From Holtiella tumoricola (lineage in GTDB: Bacteria > Bacillota > Clostridia > Lachnospirales > Cellulosilyticaceae), in NCBI RefSeq assembly GCF_027857615.1, contig NZ_JAQIFT010000069.1, positions 62,001 to 126,000 on the forward strand: 64,000 nucleotides of DNA, written 5' to 3'. The translations under genes and the position numbers were made by a program. Below the pieces are notes generated by a model. It was given only the letters and a program-made list of their open reading frames with translations. It searched no databases and had not been told where the DNA came from. Position 1 is the first letter of the stretch, and each line of letters begins with the position of its first letter. Shown one piece after another: positions 17,526 to 27,442 of the stretch.

Positions 17526-18020
17526 CTAAATTCTAGCAAGAATCACATCCTCTACTTCATCTTTTGCTATATCCAGTACAATTGCAAGTTCTTTGTGAAG
17601 TTCTTCCTTCGCTATATTGAAATACTTCTCATCACTTGCTGTTGCCTTCTTACCTTCAGCTTGCCTTTCTTCTCTAATAAGATAAACTGTTTTAATCACC
17701 CTCACCCATTGTCTAGAATCACAACTTCTAAGAGCTTCTTTATAAACTTCTTCTTTCTTTCTAAAATCAGGAATGTCTAATGGCTCAATCATTTTAAGCT
17801 CATCAATTAATGTCCATGCTTCTTCCTTTGTCAAAATAGGACGCATCATCACTTTGTTGTTGTCAACGGGTGTGAATACTTTACTGCCTGGTGCATAGAC
17901 AGGTACTAGATAATAGTACTCTTTATCTTGCGGTGTTCCTTGAATATCAAATTTTCCAATCTCTTCAACTCTACATACATTATTATAACCGTAAATAATA
18001 TAGTCACCTACCTGAAACAT
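17526..18020 (-). CDS. CarD-family transcription regulator
   Basis: A 164-residue protein with an N-terminal CarD/TRCF RNA-polymerase-interacting domain (MFQVGDYIIYGYNNVCRVEE) and a helical C-terminal domain. CarD proteins bind the RNA polymerase beta subunit and stabilise or modulate open promoters. The length is normal. An AGGGAGG site precedes the ATG. Its neighbours are unrelated, so it is probably a single-gene transcript. Confidence 0.88.
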   Translation of the reverse strand: MFQVGDYIIYGYNNVCRVEEIGKFDIQGTPQDKEYYYLVPVYAPGSKVFTPVDNNKVMMRPILTKEEAWTLIDELKMIEPLDIPDFRKKEEVYKEALRSCDSRQWVRVIKTVYLIREERQAEGKKATASDEKYFNIAKEELHKELAIVLDIAKDEVEDVILARI

Positions 18021-18185
18021 CTTTTTCCTCCCTTATATAGGCTAAGCCTTATATTTTCTCATTCTGTTACATTAAGTTTATCAAATGAGGATTTTTTTCG
18101 TAAGGAAATTTTAGCTTCAAACAATAAGATTGGTGACTTTTACGCATACTATAAAAAAATATTTTGTGCATTTTTACAATAACAA

Positions 18186-18234
18186 AACCTTTATTATAGA
18201 TACCTATTCTATGGAGGTATCTATAATAAAGGTT
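18186..18234 (-). terminator. intrinsic terminator after the PH-domain gene
   Basis: A 20-bp perfect stem (18186-18205 with 18215-18234), nine-base loop, then TTTTGTTATT on the minus strand, 27 bp past the stop codon. Confidence 0.85.
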
Positions 18235-18261
18235 ATCTGTTATATCTCATATACCTATTAC

Positions 18262-18879
18262 TTAGTTATTAATATAAAGTTTAAAGACATCTGCATAGTC
18301 TTCTCTAACATACTCTTTTCTAGATGCCATCAACCACTCAAAAGCTTTCTCATTAACTTGACCAAACGCATCTGCTAGATTAACTTCTTGCATATGTTTT
18401 GTTCCTGTTAGTACTTTTGCTGCAACTTCTAAACTTTGATGTGCATGATTTAATGCAGTTTGATTTTTTTTCATAATCATAGATATTTTATGAAGGGCTT
18501 TATATAAATCTTTAAGGGCTTCAATTTGCTTCTTATCTACATCTATAGAAAAAGCTACTTCACCAATAGTAAACTTAATCTCTGCATCTAAATCAACTGT
18601 TCCTGCTGTTTCTATTTTGACATTAGAGATCATATGATGACAGTACTCATATCTATGTAATTGTCTCTTAGAACTTACTGCTGATGTTCCATCTAAATGT
18701 ATAAAAGCCAAATTTGTAAAGCAGTATTCATCTGTCTTTGATTTGATTAAAAAGAAAATTTGTTCTCCATCTTCATGAAAAATATAATCATCTGAACTTA
18801 CCTTATCAAAATCCTTTGGGTCAATAATTGATCCTATATCACTTAATCCAAATGCATCTGCGGCTAAACGTTTAAGCAT
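18262..18879 (-). CDS. PH-domain protein (YvbH-like)
   Basis: A 205-residue soluble protein. Residues 1-125 resemble the bacterial PH domain (bPH_1) found in Bacillus YvbH (e.g. SSDDYIFHEDGEQIFFLIKS). A helical C-terminal part resembles the YvbH oligomerisation region (AFEWLMASRKEYVREDYAD). Such proteins form rings; their role is unknown. It is a single transcription unit with its own terminator. Confidence 0.75.
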   Translation of the reverse strand: MLKRLAADAFGLSDIGSIIDPKDFDKVSSDDYIFHEDGEQIFFLIKSKTDEYCFTNLAFIHLDGTSAVSSKRQLHRYEYCHHMISNVKIETAGTVDLDAEIKFTIGEVAFSIDVDKKQIEALKDLYKALHKISMIMKKNQTALNHAHQSLEVAAKVLTGTKHMQEVNLADAFGQVNEKAFEWLMASRKEYVREDYADVFKLYINN

Positions 18880-19006
18880 ATGTATACCCCCTTATAGTAG
18901 CTTTAATTTTATACACTATAACATATAAATTTTAATAATACTATTAATTTTATTTTACACAACGTTTACAAAATAAAATATTATATTATATCTCCCATTT
19001 ACACAA

Positions 19007-19042
19007 AAAGAAAAGGAAATACACGCCTATCTCCTTTTCTTT
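19007..19042 (-). terminator. probable terminator after the GH25 gene
   Basis: AAAGAAAAGGA (19007-19017) pairs with TCCTTTTCTTT (19032-19042) around a 14-nt loop, followed by a TTTTTG run on the minus strand, 18 bp after the stop. Confidence 0.6.
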
Positions 19043-19059
19043 GATCTTTTTATATTAGG

Positions 19060-19671
19060 TTAAGCTAGAATAATATCTTCTGTGAATTTATTTAAATCGC
19101 ACGCTCCACTCACGCCTTGGACCTTACCTTTTTCAGAGTACTGAAAGCCTATCCAGTTTGGCCAAATCCCATTATCCCCTGGCTCGTTAACACCATAATG
19201 AGCAATCCATAAGCGATAGTCTTTTATATCTTGAATGAGATTTTCCTTAGCATAACCTGTGTAGGTATACACTACTGTTCCATGCCCTGTCAATTGTTTT
19301 ATACGATTTAAAAAGAGAATGGCTAATTTAGTAATTGTAGCCTTTGAAAGTTTTGCATCATTTGTCTCTATATCTAGAGCCAGACGACAATGATACGTTT
19401 TACCTTTTATCGTCTTTACAAAATGTTCTGCTTGTAAAAGTGTATCTTGCTCATTAAGTGGGGTAAAGAAATGATAAAAACCAATTTTTAGATTTTGTGC
19501 ACTAGCTCCCTTGTAGTTCTCCTCAAGCATGGGATCTACACCCTTTGTACCTTGAGAAGCTTTGATATAAACAACACTTATGCCACTCGCCTTAACTTTG
19601 GCATAATCCACTTTTCCATCCCAATGACTCACATCTATACCTTTTAAATTTGCAGTACCACGACTTTGCAT
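19060..19671 (-). CDS. GH25-family muramidase (lysozyme)
   Basis: A 203-residue single-domain protein of the Chalaropsis-type lysozyme family, which cuts the MurNAc-GlcNAc bond in peptidoglycan. Motifs are GIDVSHWDG, IKASQG, GFYHFF and the catalytic DIETND, then YTYTGYA. There is no signal peptide and no cell-wall-binding domain, so it either acts inside, is exported by lysis, or leaves by another route. The ATG ending at 19671 has GAGGTG upstream; a GTG nine bases earlier overlaps that site. No phage genes are nearby. Confidence 0.9.
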   Translation of the reverse strand: MQSRGTANLKGIDVSHWDGKVDYAKVKASGISVVYIKASQGTKGVDPMLEENYKGASAQNLKIGFYHFFTPLNEQDTLLQAEHFVKTIKGKTYHCRLALDIETNDAKLSKATITKLAILFLNRIKQLTGHGTVVYTYTGYAKENLIQDIKDYRLWIAHYGVNEPGDNGIWPNWIGFQYSEKGKVQGVSGACDLNKFTEDIILA

Positions 19672-19761
19672 ATCTATCACCTCTTGTTTTGTTCTAATAT
19701 AGGATATGCTATTTATTGCAAAATCGAGCTTATAATGTGTACAAAATTTTATATAGAAAAA

Positions 19762-19797
19762 GTCTTATAGAGGATGCCTTTGCACCTTCTATAAGAC
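19762..19797 (-). terminator. intrinsic terminator after the YibE/F gene
   Basis: GTCTTATAGAGG (19762-19773) pairs with CCTTCTATAAGAC (19785-19797) with a one-base bulge, then TTTTTC on the minus strand. Confidence 0.75.
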
Positions 19798-19820
19798 CTT
19801 TCTCTAATACTTAATATGTA

Positions 19821-21002
19821 CTATGACTTTTTTGCTTTCTTAGCTAAGCTTGCAGCGATCCAAGCCGTAATTGGAATGGTCAGGATCAATCCAATACTTC
19901 CTGCTATTCCTTGAAGAATTTCCATACCTAGTAAATCAATATTAATCAAACGATAGTACGTAAATTGATACATGTAGAAAAGCATCAATGTACTTAATGA
20001 ACTTCCTGCATAAGCTAGAATAAGTGTATTTGTCATCGTCCCCATTACATCTCGCCCTACGTTCATTCCACTTTTATACAAAGCATATACATTCATTTTA
20101 GGACTTACTGTGTGAACCTCAAATACAGAAGAAGCAATAGACATTCCTACATCCATAATTGCTCCTAAAGATGCGATGATGATTCCAGCAAATAGGATTT
20201 CCTTTACCTGTAATCTTCCTTCCCCAGCAAGTCGCATCATCTCTTCTGCATGCTCCATATTAATTCCTGATAAGTCCATCAACTTTCCAAAAAGCATACC
20301 TACAAGAGTTGCTACTACTAGTCCAGATACTATGCCTAATATAGCCGCCCATGACTTCTTATTTGATCCACTTACCAAAATAATATTAAATACAGTTGTG
20401 AGCCCTGCTATAATTAATGCAATTAATATAGGACTATACCCTTTAAGCACCATAGGAATCATAAAATAACAGATTAAAATCATAACAAACATTAATGATA
20501 GTAAAGCAAAGAAACCTTTTCTACGCCCTATTACAAGTAATACGAGTATAAAACTTGCCAGCAAAACATAGATCATGGTGTCTCTAGAATAGGAGAAAAC
20601 TTGTACATTCAATAGTTCTCCTTCTCTAGAGGCAACTTGAACAACCATACTTCTACCTTCTCTTGCATAATAGTTATACTTACGATTCACTGTATTTTCA
20701 AGCTCTATTATTTCCCCAGAAAACTCACCTGTTAAAATTTCAAGTTGTAAGTTTTGTCTTCCTATATATATTCCCTCTACATAAGGATCTTCATCTATAT
20801 CGTAATCATCTGCTTCTAGTATTCTACACTTCTCATAAGCATACTGTGTATCAAACTGCACACCTGTATCTGTATCTCTTCTAGCAGCTGGCATAAGCAT
20901 AACACCTATAGCAATAACTACCATCAAAATCAATACGACAAGGCGTCCTTCTCCAAAGCTTTCGGCTAATCTCTTTTTAATCCAACCCAATCCTTTGTTC
21001 AT
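19821..21002 (-). CDS. YibE/F-family membrane protein
   Basis: A 393-residue protein. An N-terminal membrane anchor (about 22-40) is followed by an extracytoplasmic domain to about 140, then seven or so membrane spans. The conserved YibE/F segment includes LGAIMDVGMSIASSVFEV and GRDVMGTMTNTLILAYAGSS. Family members occur in many Firmicutes and have no proven function; transport has been proposed. It follows the large surface-protein gene after about 97 bp containing a weak hairpin, so it may be co-transcribed. Confidence 0.82.
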   Translation of the reverse strand: MNKGLGWIKKRLAESFGEGRLVVLILMVVIAIGVMLMPAARRDTDTGVQFDTQYAYEKCRILEADDYDIDEDPYVEGIYIGRQNLQLEILTGEFSGEIIELENTVNRKYNYYAREGRSMVVQVASREGELLNVQVFSYSRDTMIYVLLASFILVLLVIGRRKGFFALLSLMFVMILICYFMIPMVLKGYSPILIALIIAGLTTVFNIILVSGSNKKSWAAILGIVSGLVVATLVGMLFGKLMDLSGINMEHAEEMMRLAGEGRLQVKEILFAGIIIASLGAIMDVGMSIASSVFEVHTVSPKMNVYALYKSGMNVGRDVMGTMTNTLILAYAGSSLSTLMLFYMYQFTYYRLINIDLLGMEILQGIAGSIGLILTIPITAWIAASLAKKAKKS

Positions 21003-21043
21003 TTTTATTTTTCACCTTTTCTAGAATAGAAAAATTATAAATA

Positions 21044-21071
21044 GACTGCTGTAAAATTCAACTCAGCAGTC
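21044..21071 (-). terminator. weak hairpin after the surface-protein gene
   Basis: GACTGCTG (21044-21051) pairs with CAGCAGTC (21064-21071). On the minus strand it is followed by AT-rich sequence rather than a clean T-run, so it may terminate only partly. Confidence 0.5.
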
Positions 21072-21098
21072 CATTTATATTACTTATTTAATTTCTTG

Positions 21099-24000
21099 CT
21101 ATTTTAATAGACCATCTAAGCGTACAAGTACAGTCATAAGTTCTGCACGTGTTACATCTTTTCCTGGCACCATAATTCCATCACCTACACCATTTAATAC
21201 ACCTGTTTCTACACAGTAAATAAGTGCTTCTTCATATGGTGATTGTGCCATATCACTAAACTTCATATCCATTTCTGTTCTTTCTAACTTACCATCTGTT
21301 ATTTCATAAATAACTTGCGCAAGTAATTCTCTTGAAACAGCTTGCTCACCAAGCCCTGCAACTGCTTCAAGTGTGGCTTCACTAAGTTTTGAACCAATAG
21401 ATGCCATACTATAAAATGCCCAGTGTTCTTGATTTGTCATATACTTTTCAACTGTACTTCTTGAAAGTTTCATATCTGTTACACCATGAAGAAGTAAGAG
21501 ACGATCTAAGAAAGTGAACGTATCTGATACTTTTAATACTTCACTTGGTGCAAAACTACCATCTGGATTACCAACTACTAAACCAAGTTTTGCAGCTTCT
21601 TTAATACTTTCATTTGCCCAGTGTGCTGATGTTACATCCGTAAATATTGCATCTTCTATAGCATTTAATGTAATACTAGTATTTAATGTATCAATATCAA
21701 TATCTAATGCTTTAAGAATTTCTGGTTTTGCTACCATTTCTTTAAGCTGCTCTTTAGTAAATTTACCACCTGTAAGTTGATCAAGCTGTTCAATTGTTAA
21801 TCCACCTAAGCTTGTGTAAGGTGCTTCTTCTTCAAATTTATGAAGGATTTCTTCTTTTTGTGTAGTTGTTAACTTCTCAATAGCTTGAGCTGCTGGTACT
21901 TCTACAGGCTTTGTTGTATTAGATGAACTACTGCTCTCTGATGAGCCTCCATCTGATGATTCACTAGCTGTTCTTGTTACTTTTACTGTATAGGTTTGAA
22001 CTGTTATACCATCTTCTGCTGTAACTACAATTTCAAACGTATTGTTACCTACTACAAGAGCTTTTGTTCCTGTACCTACTACAGTTGCTTTTGCATCCGC
22101 AGCTACTGCATCAATAACGATTTCCTTTGTACTATTACCTACTGATACTGTGTAATTAAATACATCTTGTGTAAATGTTGGTTTAAGTGTACCTTTATTC
22201 ACTTTAAGTGCACTTAGTAATGCATTATTTGATACTTCTACAAGCTTAATCTCACCTCTGTCACGTACACGAATACGTGGTAAGAATTCTGTCTCTGAAG
22301 AGTAGTTCTCGCCTACAGATGCAAGACCTACTGCTGAAATAGTCTTACCTACTTCTACAAAGTCTAAGTTCACATTCTTTGTGATATAGCCATTGATGAA
22401 GATACGTGCTGCACCACTACCATCATTAATCATGATTTGGTTCACAACACCTTGATCTACAATGACTTCTTCCACTACACCTGTTACTTCAACAAGTCTA
22501 CCTGTATGTTTACTTGCCATAGCTTCACCTGTTGAAAGCTTAGTTGGTTGTACTGGATTCATTGTTTCATCAATCATTTCTACTTTGCTTACTGCAAGTT
22601 GAACTTCATCTTGATAACCACTTACGACACCTGTTACACGGATTTTTTGTCCTGCTTCTACGCCTTCTGAAACAGGGAATAAGTTGATACCACCTGTAGC
22701 ATCTTCTACGTAGATACAATCAAAGAACCCTTTATTGCTATCTGACCCATCATTTACACTTGAAGTCGCAATCCCTTCAATTGTAAATCTTGTACCTGGT
22801 TGTGCCACTTTTACTTCTTTAATTGGTGTAATCTCTTGTGGATTAACCATCTTAATAATGTTTTCTAAAATGTTGTAGTTACTATAATTTTTAGAATCAT
22901 TATTATCAATTTCTGCTTGGATTTCGAAGTTAGACATAAATGCAGCACCTGCTACAATAACTTCTGAAGTCATGCCATTTTCATGAGTAAGGGTTTCTGA
23001 TGCCATCAATAACACACGATTATTGTAACGTGGTATTGTTGTGCCACCTAAACCATCATTATCTTGATCTTTTGAATAAGTTGTTTCATGTCCACTAATA
23101 ATTGGAAGAACATTTGCTGGTAATGTGCTTACTGGTTCTCCCTGTGCATCTACTGCATGAATGGTTGCACCACCATAGTGACTAAATACTTGACCATCTA
23201 CAATACCCTTTGTAAGTGGGTTGATAAAATCATTATGATCCGTTAAATAAAGTCTTGGTGCTTGACCACCGTTGTTTACATCATCTAATGAACCATCATC
23301 TGAGATACGTAGTGACGCACCCATTGCTTCAAGTAATTGATTTTGTTGAGCTGCCATATGCTCATCTTTTGGCATATTTGCTAAGTTACTATAGTTTTCA
23401 TAGTAATCTGACCATCCCGCTATAATGACTGTTTTGCCTTCAGCAGCAAACTTAGCAATAGCTTTTATTTCTTCTTGTGAATATACATCATAAGGGTCAC
23501 GACCTGCTGTACCATTTCTACGACTTGGTGCTGTGAATACCATCATTTCGTATTTTGGATTTTCTAATGCTGCAAGTAATGCTTCTGTTGTATAAAGCTC
23601 TACTGTACGTACATCATATTCTTCAGCTAACTTACCAAAGTTACCCATAGAATCTTTGTAATTACCATTTACATATTCATTTTGGTGTGAAGCATCAACA
23701 CCTACATAAATTAATTTATCTGCATCTTTTACATCTAATTTAATTTCTGCTTTAAAGGTTGTTGGTTCACCTGCTACTTCAATAACTGCTGTTATTACAA
23801 CTGTTTGTTCACCTACTACTGTTGGTGTAAGATTTTGTTTATGTTGGAAGCTTGCATTACTATTCATCACTTCATTGAAAGTATGACTTCCAATACTTTT
23901 ACCATCTTTGTAATCATATGCAATAGATTTTAAAACAACAGCATCTACTTCATTATTGAAAAGTTCTGTTGTTAAAGTGAGTTCTTCACCTGTTACAGGC

Positions 24001-27000
24001 ATAGAAACACTTGATTCTACTTTTGAGATTCCTACAACAATATCTTGACCAAGCCAAATTGGTGCAGTTACTGCAATATGTCCATCGGCTTGAACTACTT
24101 TAATGTAGTAGTAACCTGCTCTAGGATCATCTAAAGTATATTCAAAGTCTACATTTTGATGGTTATAAGTTTGCTTATGAACAACTTTACCACCATTTGT
24201 AATGATCTCCACACTCTTAACAGAGTCTGATGTATCTGGATCTTGAATACTTACTTTAAATTCTGCGACTTCCGGTACTTCACCTAAGATAGTTCCCAAT
24301 ACCTCATCATTTAAAGTATAGACGATATCTAAGTTGTCATCTTCACTTGCATAAACACGTCTTTCTCTTAATGCACTATATACACCATCTACAGAAAGGT
24401 CATCTGTATAGATAACTGTACGTGCTGTATTGGATGTACCCCATCCCTTTTTGTGATTATCTTGGTTATTTGTAGGCGCTAAATGCCATCCTTTATCAAG
24501 TGCTGCTGTATACTCACCATATGATGGGAAGTAAGAGTTACTACCTACTGCACCTTCACCATTTCCTACCTCAATAAGTGAGATACGTTCATCAATAATT
24601 GGATCATAGTAAGCATATCCACTAAACGTACCAAATGTTTTACCTGGATGGTTAAACTGTGAAATAGATTCTGGTGTCTGTTTTAATAAATCATAATATG
24701 CACGCATACCCGCATCATTTGTTTTGTTGTTAAGCTCTTTATTATTACGGCTTACAAAACCTTCTGTTCCAAAGGTATTGATATGGCCTGGTCCACCTGA
24801 CCATGTCATTTCATAACCATAAATACTGATGTATTCATCTGTACGAGCAGCTTCTGCTTCTCTTTGACCATTTTGCCATTTTTCGTTACTTGCATTGTAA
24901 GAACCTAAGTTATAAGTACCTGCCTTATCACCTGTAGGTGCTTTGTCAAAACTATTTGAGTGGTCTGTAATTGCAAAGAAATCAAGGTTTGCATTATCTC
25001 TTGCCCATTCAAAACCTTCTTTTAAAGTTCCTTGACCATCTGAGTTTTCTGCTGTATGAGAGTGAAGTTGGCCAAAGTAGTTTTGCATTTCGCCTTGTGT
25101 ACCTTTCAGGCGATAATTAAGCTCAATTTTTTCGCTATCTAGGTAATTATCTGCTGCTGCCCATGCTTCAATCTTCACTGGAAAGAGCTCTGGTGTTAAA
25201 GCAATTTTATCTGTATAAAGTGTTTCTTCACTTACATTCTGGTTCTCAAGATCTACATTAGTCGTCAAGATATATGTAATCGTTGCATCATGTGTTGTTG
25301 TTGTTAAACCAATTTGTGAATTGCCATCAATAGCTCCTACTGGTACAGATGGTGTAACTTTTTCTACTTTTGCTTGTGAGTAGATAAAGTCTACTTCTGG
25401 AGTTGTATAGTTACCATTTGTTGCTTTCGCACGAATAGTTGCTTTACCTTCACTATCAAATTTTTCAATTTTTACTTTTTCTGTATTTGTAGCACTTACT
25501 AATTCTTCTCCACCATTTACAGTGTAAAGAATAGTTGCACCTTCTGTTTTAGTTGAAAGTGTTACCTCTGCATTTAATGGCATTTGACTTCCTGTCTCTG
25601 GTGTTGCTGTTACAACTGCTACTTCTGGTTCTTTACCAGCAGTAATATCTACAAACTTACTTACTAATAATTGAGGTTTACCATTATTATTAGCCGCAAT
25701 ACCTATCGCATTAATAGCCATACCTTCTTCAAATTCAGCTGGTAAACCATCTGCCTCTGTACAGCGCATTGTAAGGGAATCATTTGTAACACTGTCTTTA
25801 ATTGTATGATTTGCTTTAGAATCTTTACTTTCTAAAGTTACATCTTCAAGCTTAACTAGTCTACCTTCATACGCTTTAGTTGCTAATTGAGCAATGGTAA
25901 TTACCTCAGCTTCTCTTGGTGCTGTTGTATCACCTAATACTTTAATCGCCTCTAAATTAGCTGGTTGAATCTGTAATACACCACCAAATTCTGATGTTTT
26001 CCCTGTTACTCTAACTTGAGTACCTATAGGGTATTTCTCTAAATCAATACCCCCTTTATATACAGCAATACCTGCTGTATCATCTTGTACATATACCGTG
26101 CAATTGGTTGCATTGCTTGAACTTGATTTAATCGCACGTGTAACCGTACCTTCAATCACTACATCTTTGCCTATACCGCTTTTACGTACATCTGCAATAG
26201 ATATAATCTCCGAAGGTGTTTCTACCTTTTTGAAGTATTCAAAAGTAGATGTTTTACTTTGTTCTAATCCCTCTTTTGTTGCATACGCACTTACTACAGC
26301 CTTTGCAGGTTCACCTTTAAAGTCATTTTCTGTAAGGGTAAGGGTATTGGTTGATCTTTGTCCATTTCCATTTATATCTAAGTAAATGGCACAACCTGTT
26401 GTTTGGGTTGAAAAGTCAATTTCTGTACCTACTTCAACTGTGCTACCACTCGGGATACTTGCTGTAACTGGGCTAACTTGTGTTTCTGGTGTACCACCTG
26501 ATTCACCTTGTGTAGCTGTGATGATAACATTGGCTAAACGAGAATTTCCAGTGTTTGCATCTATTGCTGTAGCATCAATAGCTACTTGACTTGTATTTGC
26601 CAACTTAATATATACATAATCTGATGCATCAATATCTAATCCATCCATATTATATAATGTTGTAGTGATTTTTGCCTTATCAGCTTTAAGTGGTACCTGA
26701 TAATTTTTTACAGATATATATTTTTCATCATCTATACTAACCTGTATATTGAAATCTTTAGGTGAACTTTTTGTACCATAACACTCGAACGATAATTCAA
26801 GATTGCTATATCCAGCTTTAGGTACTGTAATCTTCCAATATTCTTCGCCACTATCCCATCCACCTACCCAGATGGTTTTATCACTCTTAGTAAATGTAAT
26901 ATCTCTAGATTGCGAACAAGTAAGTTCTCCTTTGCCTTCTTGTACTCCTCCTGTTGCTGCTGCTTGATACGTTCCATCCCACACCCATTCTGCAATGGTT

Positions 27001-27101
27001 ATGGGAGCTGCTTTCAATGATGTTACTGGCAATACTGTAATCATCATCACAATTGCCATCATAAAACTTAGAAAGCGCTTATTCAATTTAATCTCCGACA
27101 T
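21099..27101 (-). CDS. 2000-residue S-layer-anchored multidomain protein with PHP phosphoesterase domain
   Basis: A secreted cell-surface protein with a signal peptide at about 1-31. Approximate domains: beta-sandwich 32-200, chitobiase-like sandwich 205-290, OB-fold 295-440 (VVIEGTVTRAI), two more beta domains, then a PHP/CehA-like metallohydrolase from about 672. The PHP motif is LHSHT (His680, His682), followed by FFAITDHSNSFD. A ThuA/DUF4350-like domain (VGVDASHQNEY) lies near 1130-1400, two OB-folds near 1430-1650, and a cadherin-like sandwich near 1660-1745. A Ser-rich linker and SLH repeats close the C terminus. PHP domains hydrolyse phosphoesters. With OB-folds, an extracellular nuclease or phosphodiesterase role is likely but inferred. 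It has a GGAGGGG ribosome site. Confidence 0.85.
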   Translation of the reverse strand: MSEIKLNKRFLSFMMAIVMMITVLPVTSLKAAPITIAEWVWDGTYQAAATGGVQEGKGELTCSQSRDITFTKSDKTIWVGGWDSGEEYWKITVPKAGYSNLELSFECYGTKSSPKDFNIQVSIDDEKYISVKNYQVPLKADKAKITTTLYNMDGLDIDASDYVYIKLANTSQVAIDATAIDANTGNSRLANVIITATQGESGGTPETQVSPVTASIPSGSTVEVGTEIDFSTQTTGCAIYLDINGNGQRSTNTLTLTENDFKGEPAKAVVSAYATKEGLEQSKTSTFEYFKKVETPSEIISIADVRKSGIGKDVVIEGTVTRAIKSSSSNATNCTVYVQDDTAGIAVYKGGIDLEKYPIGTQVRVTGKTSEFGGVLQIQPANLEAIKVLGDTTAPREAEVITIAQLATKAYEGRLVKLEDVTLESKDSKANHTIKDSVTNDSLTMRCTEADGLPAEFEEGMAINAIGIAANNNGKPQLLVSKFVDITAGKEPEVAVVTATPETGSQMPLNAEVTLSTKTEGATILYTVNGGEELVSATNTEKVKIEKFDSEGKATIRAKATNGNYTTPEVDFIYSQAKVEKVTPSVPVGAIDGNSQIGLTTTTHDATITYILTTNVDLENQNVSEETLYTDKIALTPELFPVKIEAWAAADNYLDSEKIELNYRLKGTQGEMQNYFGQLHSHTAENSDGQGTLKEGFEWARDNANLDFFAITDHSNSFDKAPTGDKAGTYNLGSYNASNEKWQNGQREAEAARTDEYISIYGYEMTWSGGPGHINTFGTEGFVSRNNKELNNKTNDAGMRAYYDLLKQTPESISQFNHPGKTFGTFSGYAYYDPIIDERISLIEVGNGEGAVGSNSYFPSYGEYTAALDKGWHLAPTNNQDNHKKGWGTSNTARTVIYTDDLSVDGVYSALRERRVYASEDDNLDIVYTLNDEVLGTILGEVPEVAEFKVSIQDPDTSDSVKSVEIITNGGKVVHKQTYNHQNVDFEYTLDDPRAGYYYIKVVQADGHIAVTAPIWLGQDIVVGISKVESSVSMPVTGEELTLTTELFNNEVDAVVLKSIAYDYKDGKSIGSHTFNEVMNSNASFQHKQNLTPTVVGEQTVVITAVIEVAGEPTTFKAEIKLDVKDADKLIYVGVDASHQNEYVNGNYKDSMGNFGKLAEEYDVRTVELYTTEALLAALENPKYEMMVFTAPSRRNGTAGRDPYDVYSQEEIKAIAKFAAEGKTVIIAGWSDYYENYSNLANMPKDEHMAAQQNQLLEAMGASLRISDDGSLDDVNNGGQAPRLYLTDHNDFINPLTKGIVDGQVFSHYGGATIHAVDAQGEPVSTLPANVLPIISGHETTYSKDQDNDGLGGTTIPRYNNRVLLMASETLTHENGMTSEVIVAGAAFMSNFEIQAEIDNNDSKNYSNYNILENIIKMVNPQEITPIKEVKVAQPGTRFTIEGIATSSVNDGSDSNKGFFDCIYVEDATGGINLFPVSEGVEAGQKIRVTGVVSGYQDEVQLAVSKVEMIDETMNPVQPTKLSTGEAMASKHTGRLVEVTGVVEEVIVDQGVVNQIMINDGSGAARIFINGYITKNVNLDFVEVGKTISAVGLASVGENYSSETEFLPRIRVRDRGEIKLVEVSNNALLSALKVNKGTLKPTFTQDVFNYTVSVGNSTKEIVIDAVAADAKATVVGTGTKALVVGNNTFEIVVTAEDGITVQTYTVKVTRTASESSDGGSSESSSSSNTTKPVEVPAAQAIEKLTTTQKEEILHKFEEEAPYTSLGGLTIEQLDQLTGGKFTKEQLKEMVAKPEILKALDIDIDTLNTSITLNAIEDAIFTDVTSAHWANESIKEAAKLGLVVGNPDGSFAPSEVLKVSDTFTFLDRLLLLHGVTDMKLSRSTVEKYMTNQEHWAFYSMASIGSKLSEATLEAVAGLGEQAVSRELLAQVIYEITDGKLERTEMDMKFSDMAQSPYEEALIYCVETGVLNGVGDGIMVPGKDVTRAELMTVLVRLDGLLK

Positions 27102-27442
27102 TCTTTCCCCTCCTACTAATTTATAAAATACTAAAACAATTTTATATAATCATAAAACTATTTAATACAGTTTAATATTACATAAAATCTATGTTAAATT
27201 CAACCGATAAAATAGTTCCATTTATGTAAATATACACACATAACGTCCAAATAATTCCTATTTTATATACAAGTTTTAAATTATTTTTTGAACATTTTAT
27301 ACAAAAATACTACACTATAAAAAAACTCTTATGAAATAGCCATTCTATCATACTATTTCATAAGAGCCCTTATCTTTATTAATTCATTTTTGTCACTCAG
27401 CCTTTATCTATACAAAAACCCTAAGCCTACATTCGCCTTATA
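27102..27442. other. intergenic, 341 bp
   Basis: The right part, next to 27443, holds the D-lyxose isomerase operon terminator. The remainder is very AT-rich leader DNA of the large surface-protein gene. No ORF, repeat or clear promoter pair stands out. Confidence 0.5.
27326..27366 (-). terminator. intrinsic terminator of the sugar operon
   Basis: A 14-bp perfect stem (27326-27339 with 27353-27366) followed on the minus strand by a run of seven T. It lies 77 bp beyond the D-lyxose isomerase stop, the last gene of the operon. Confidence 0.85.

Noticed and set aside
18130..18378. Plus-strand frame of 82 codons
   Set aside because: It crosses the terminator and the end of the PH-domain gene; not protein-like.
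19060..19671. Prophage remnant suggested by the GH25 lysozyme
   Set aside because: No holin, tail, integrase or other phage gene is nearby; GH25 enzymes also occur as ordinary chromosomal genes.
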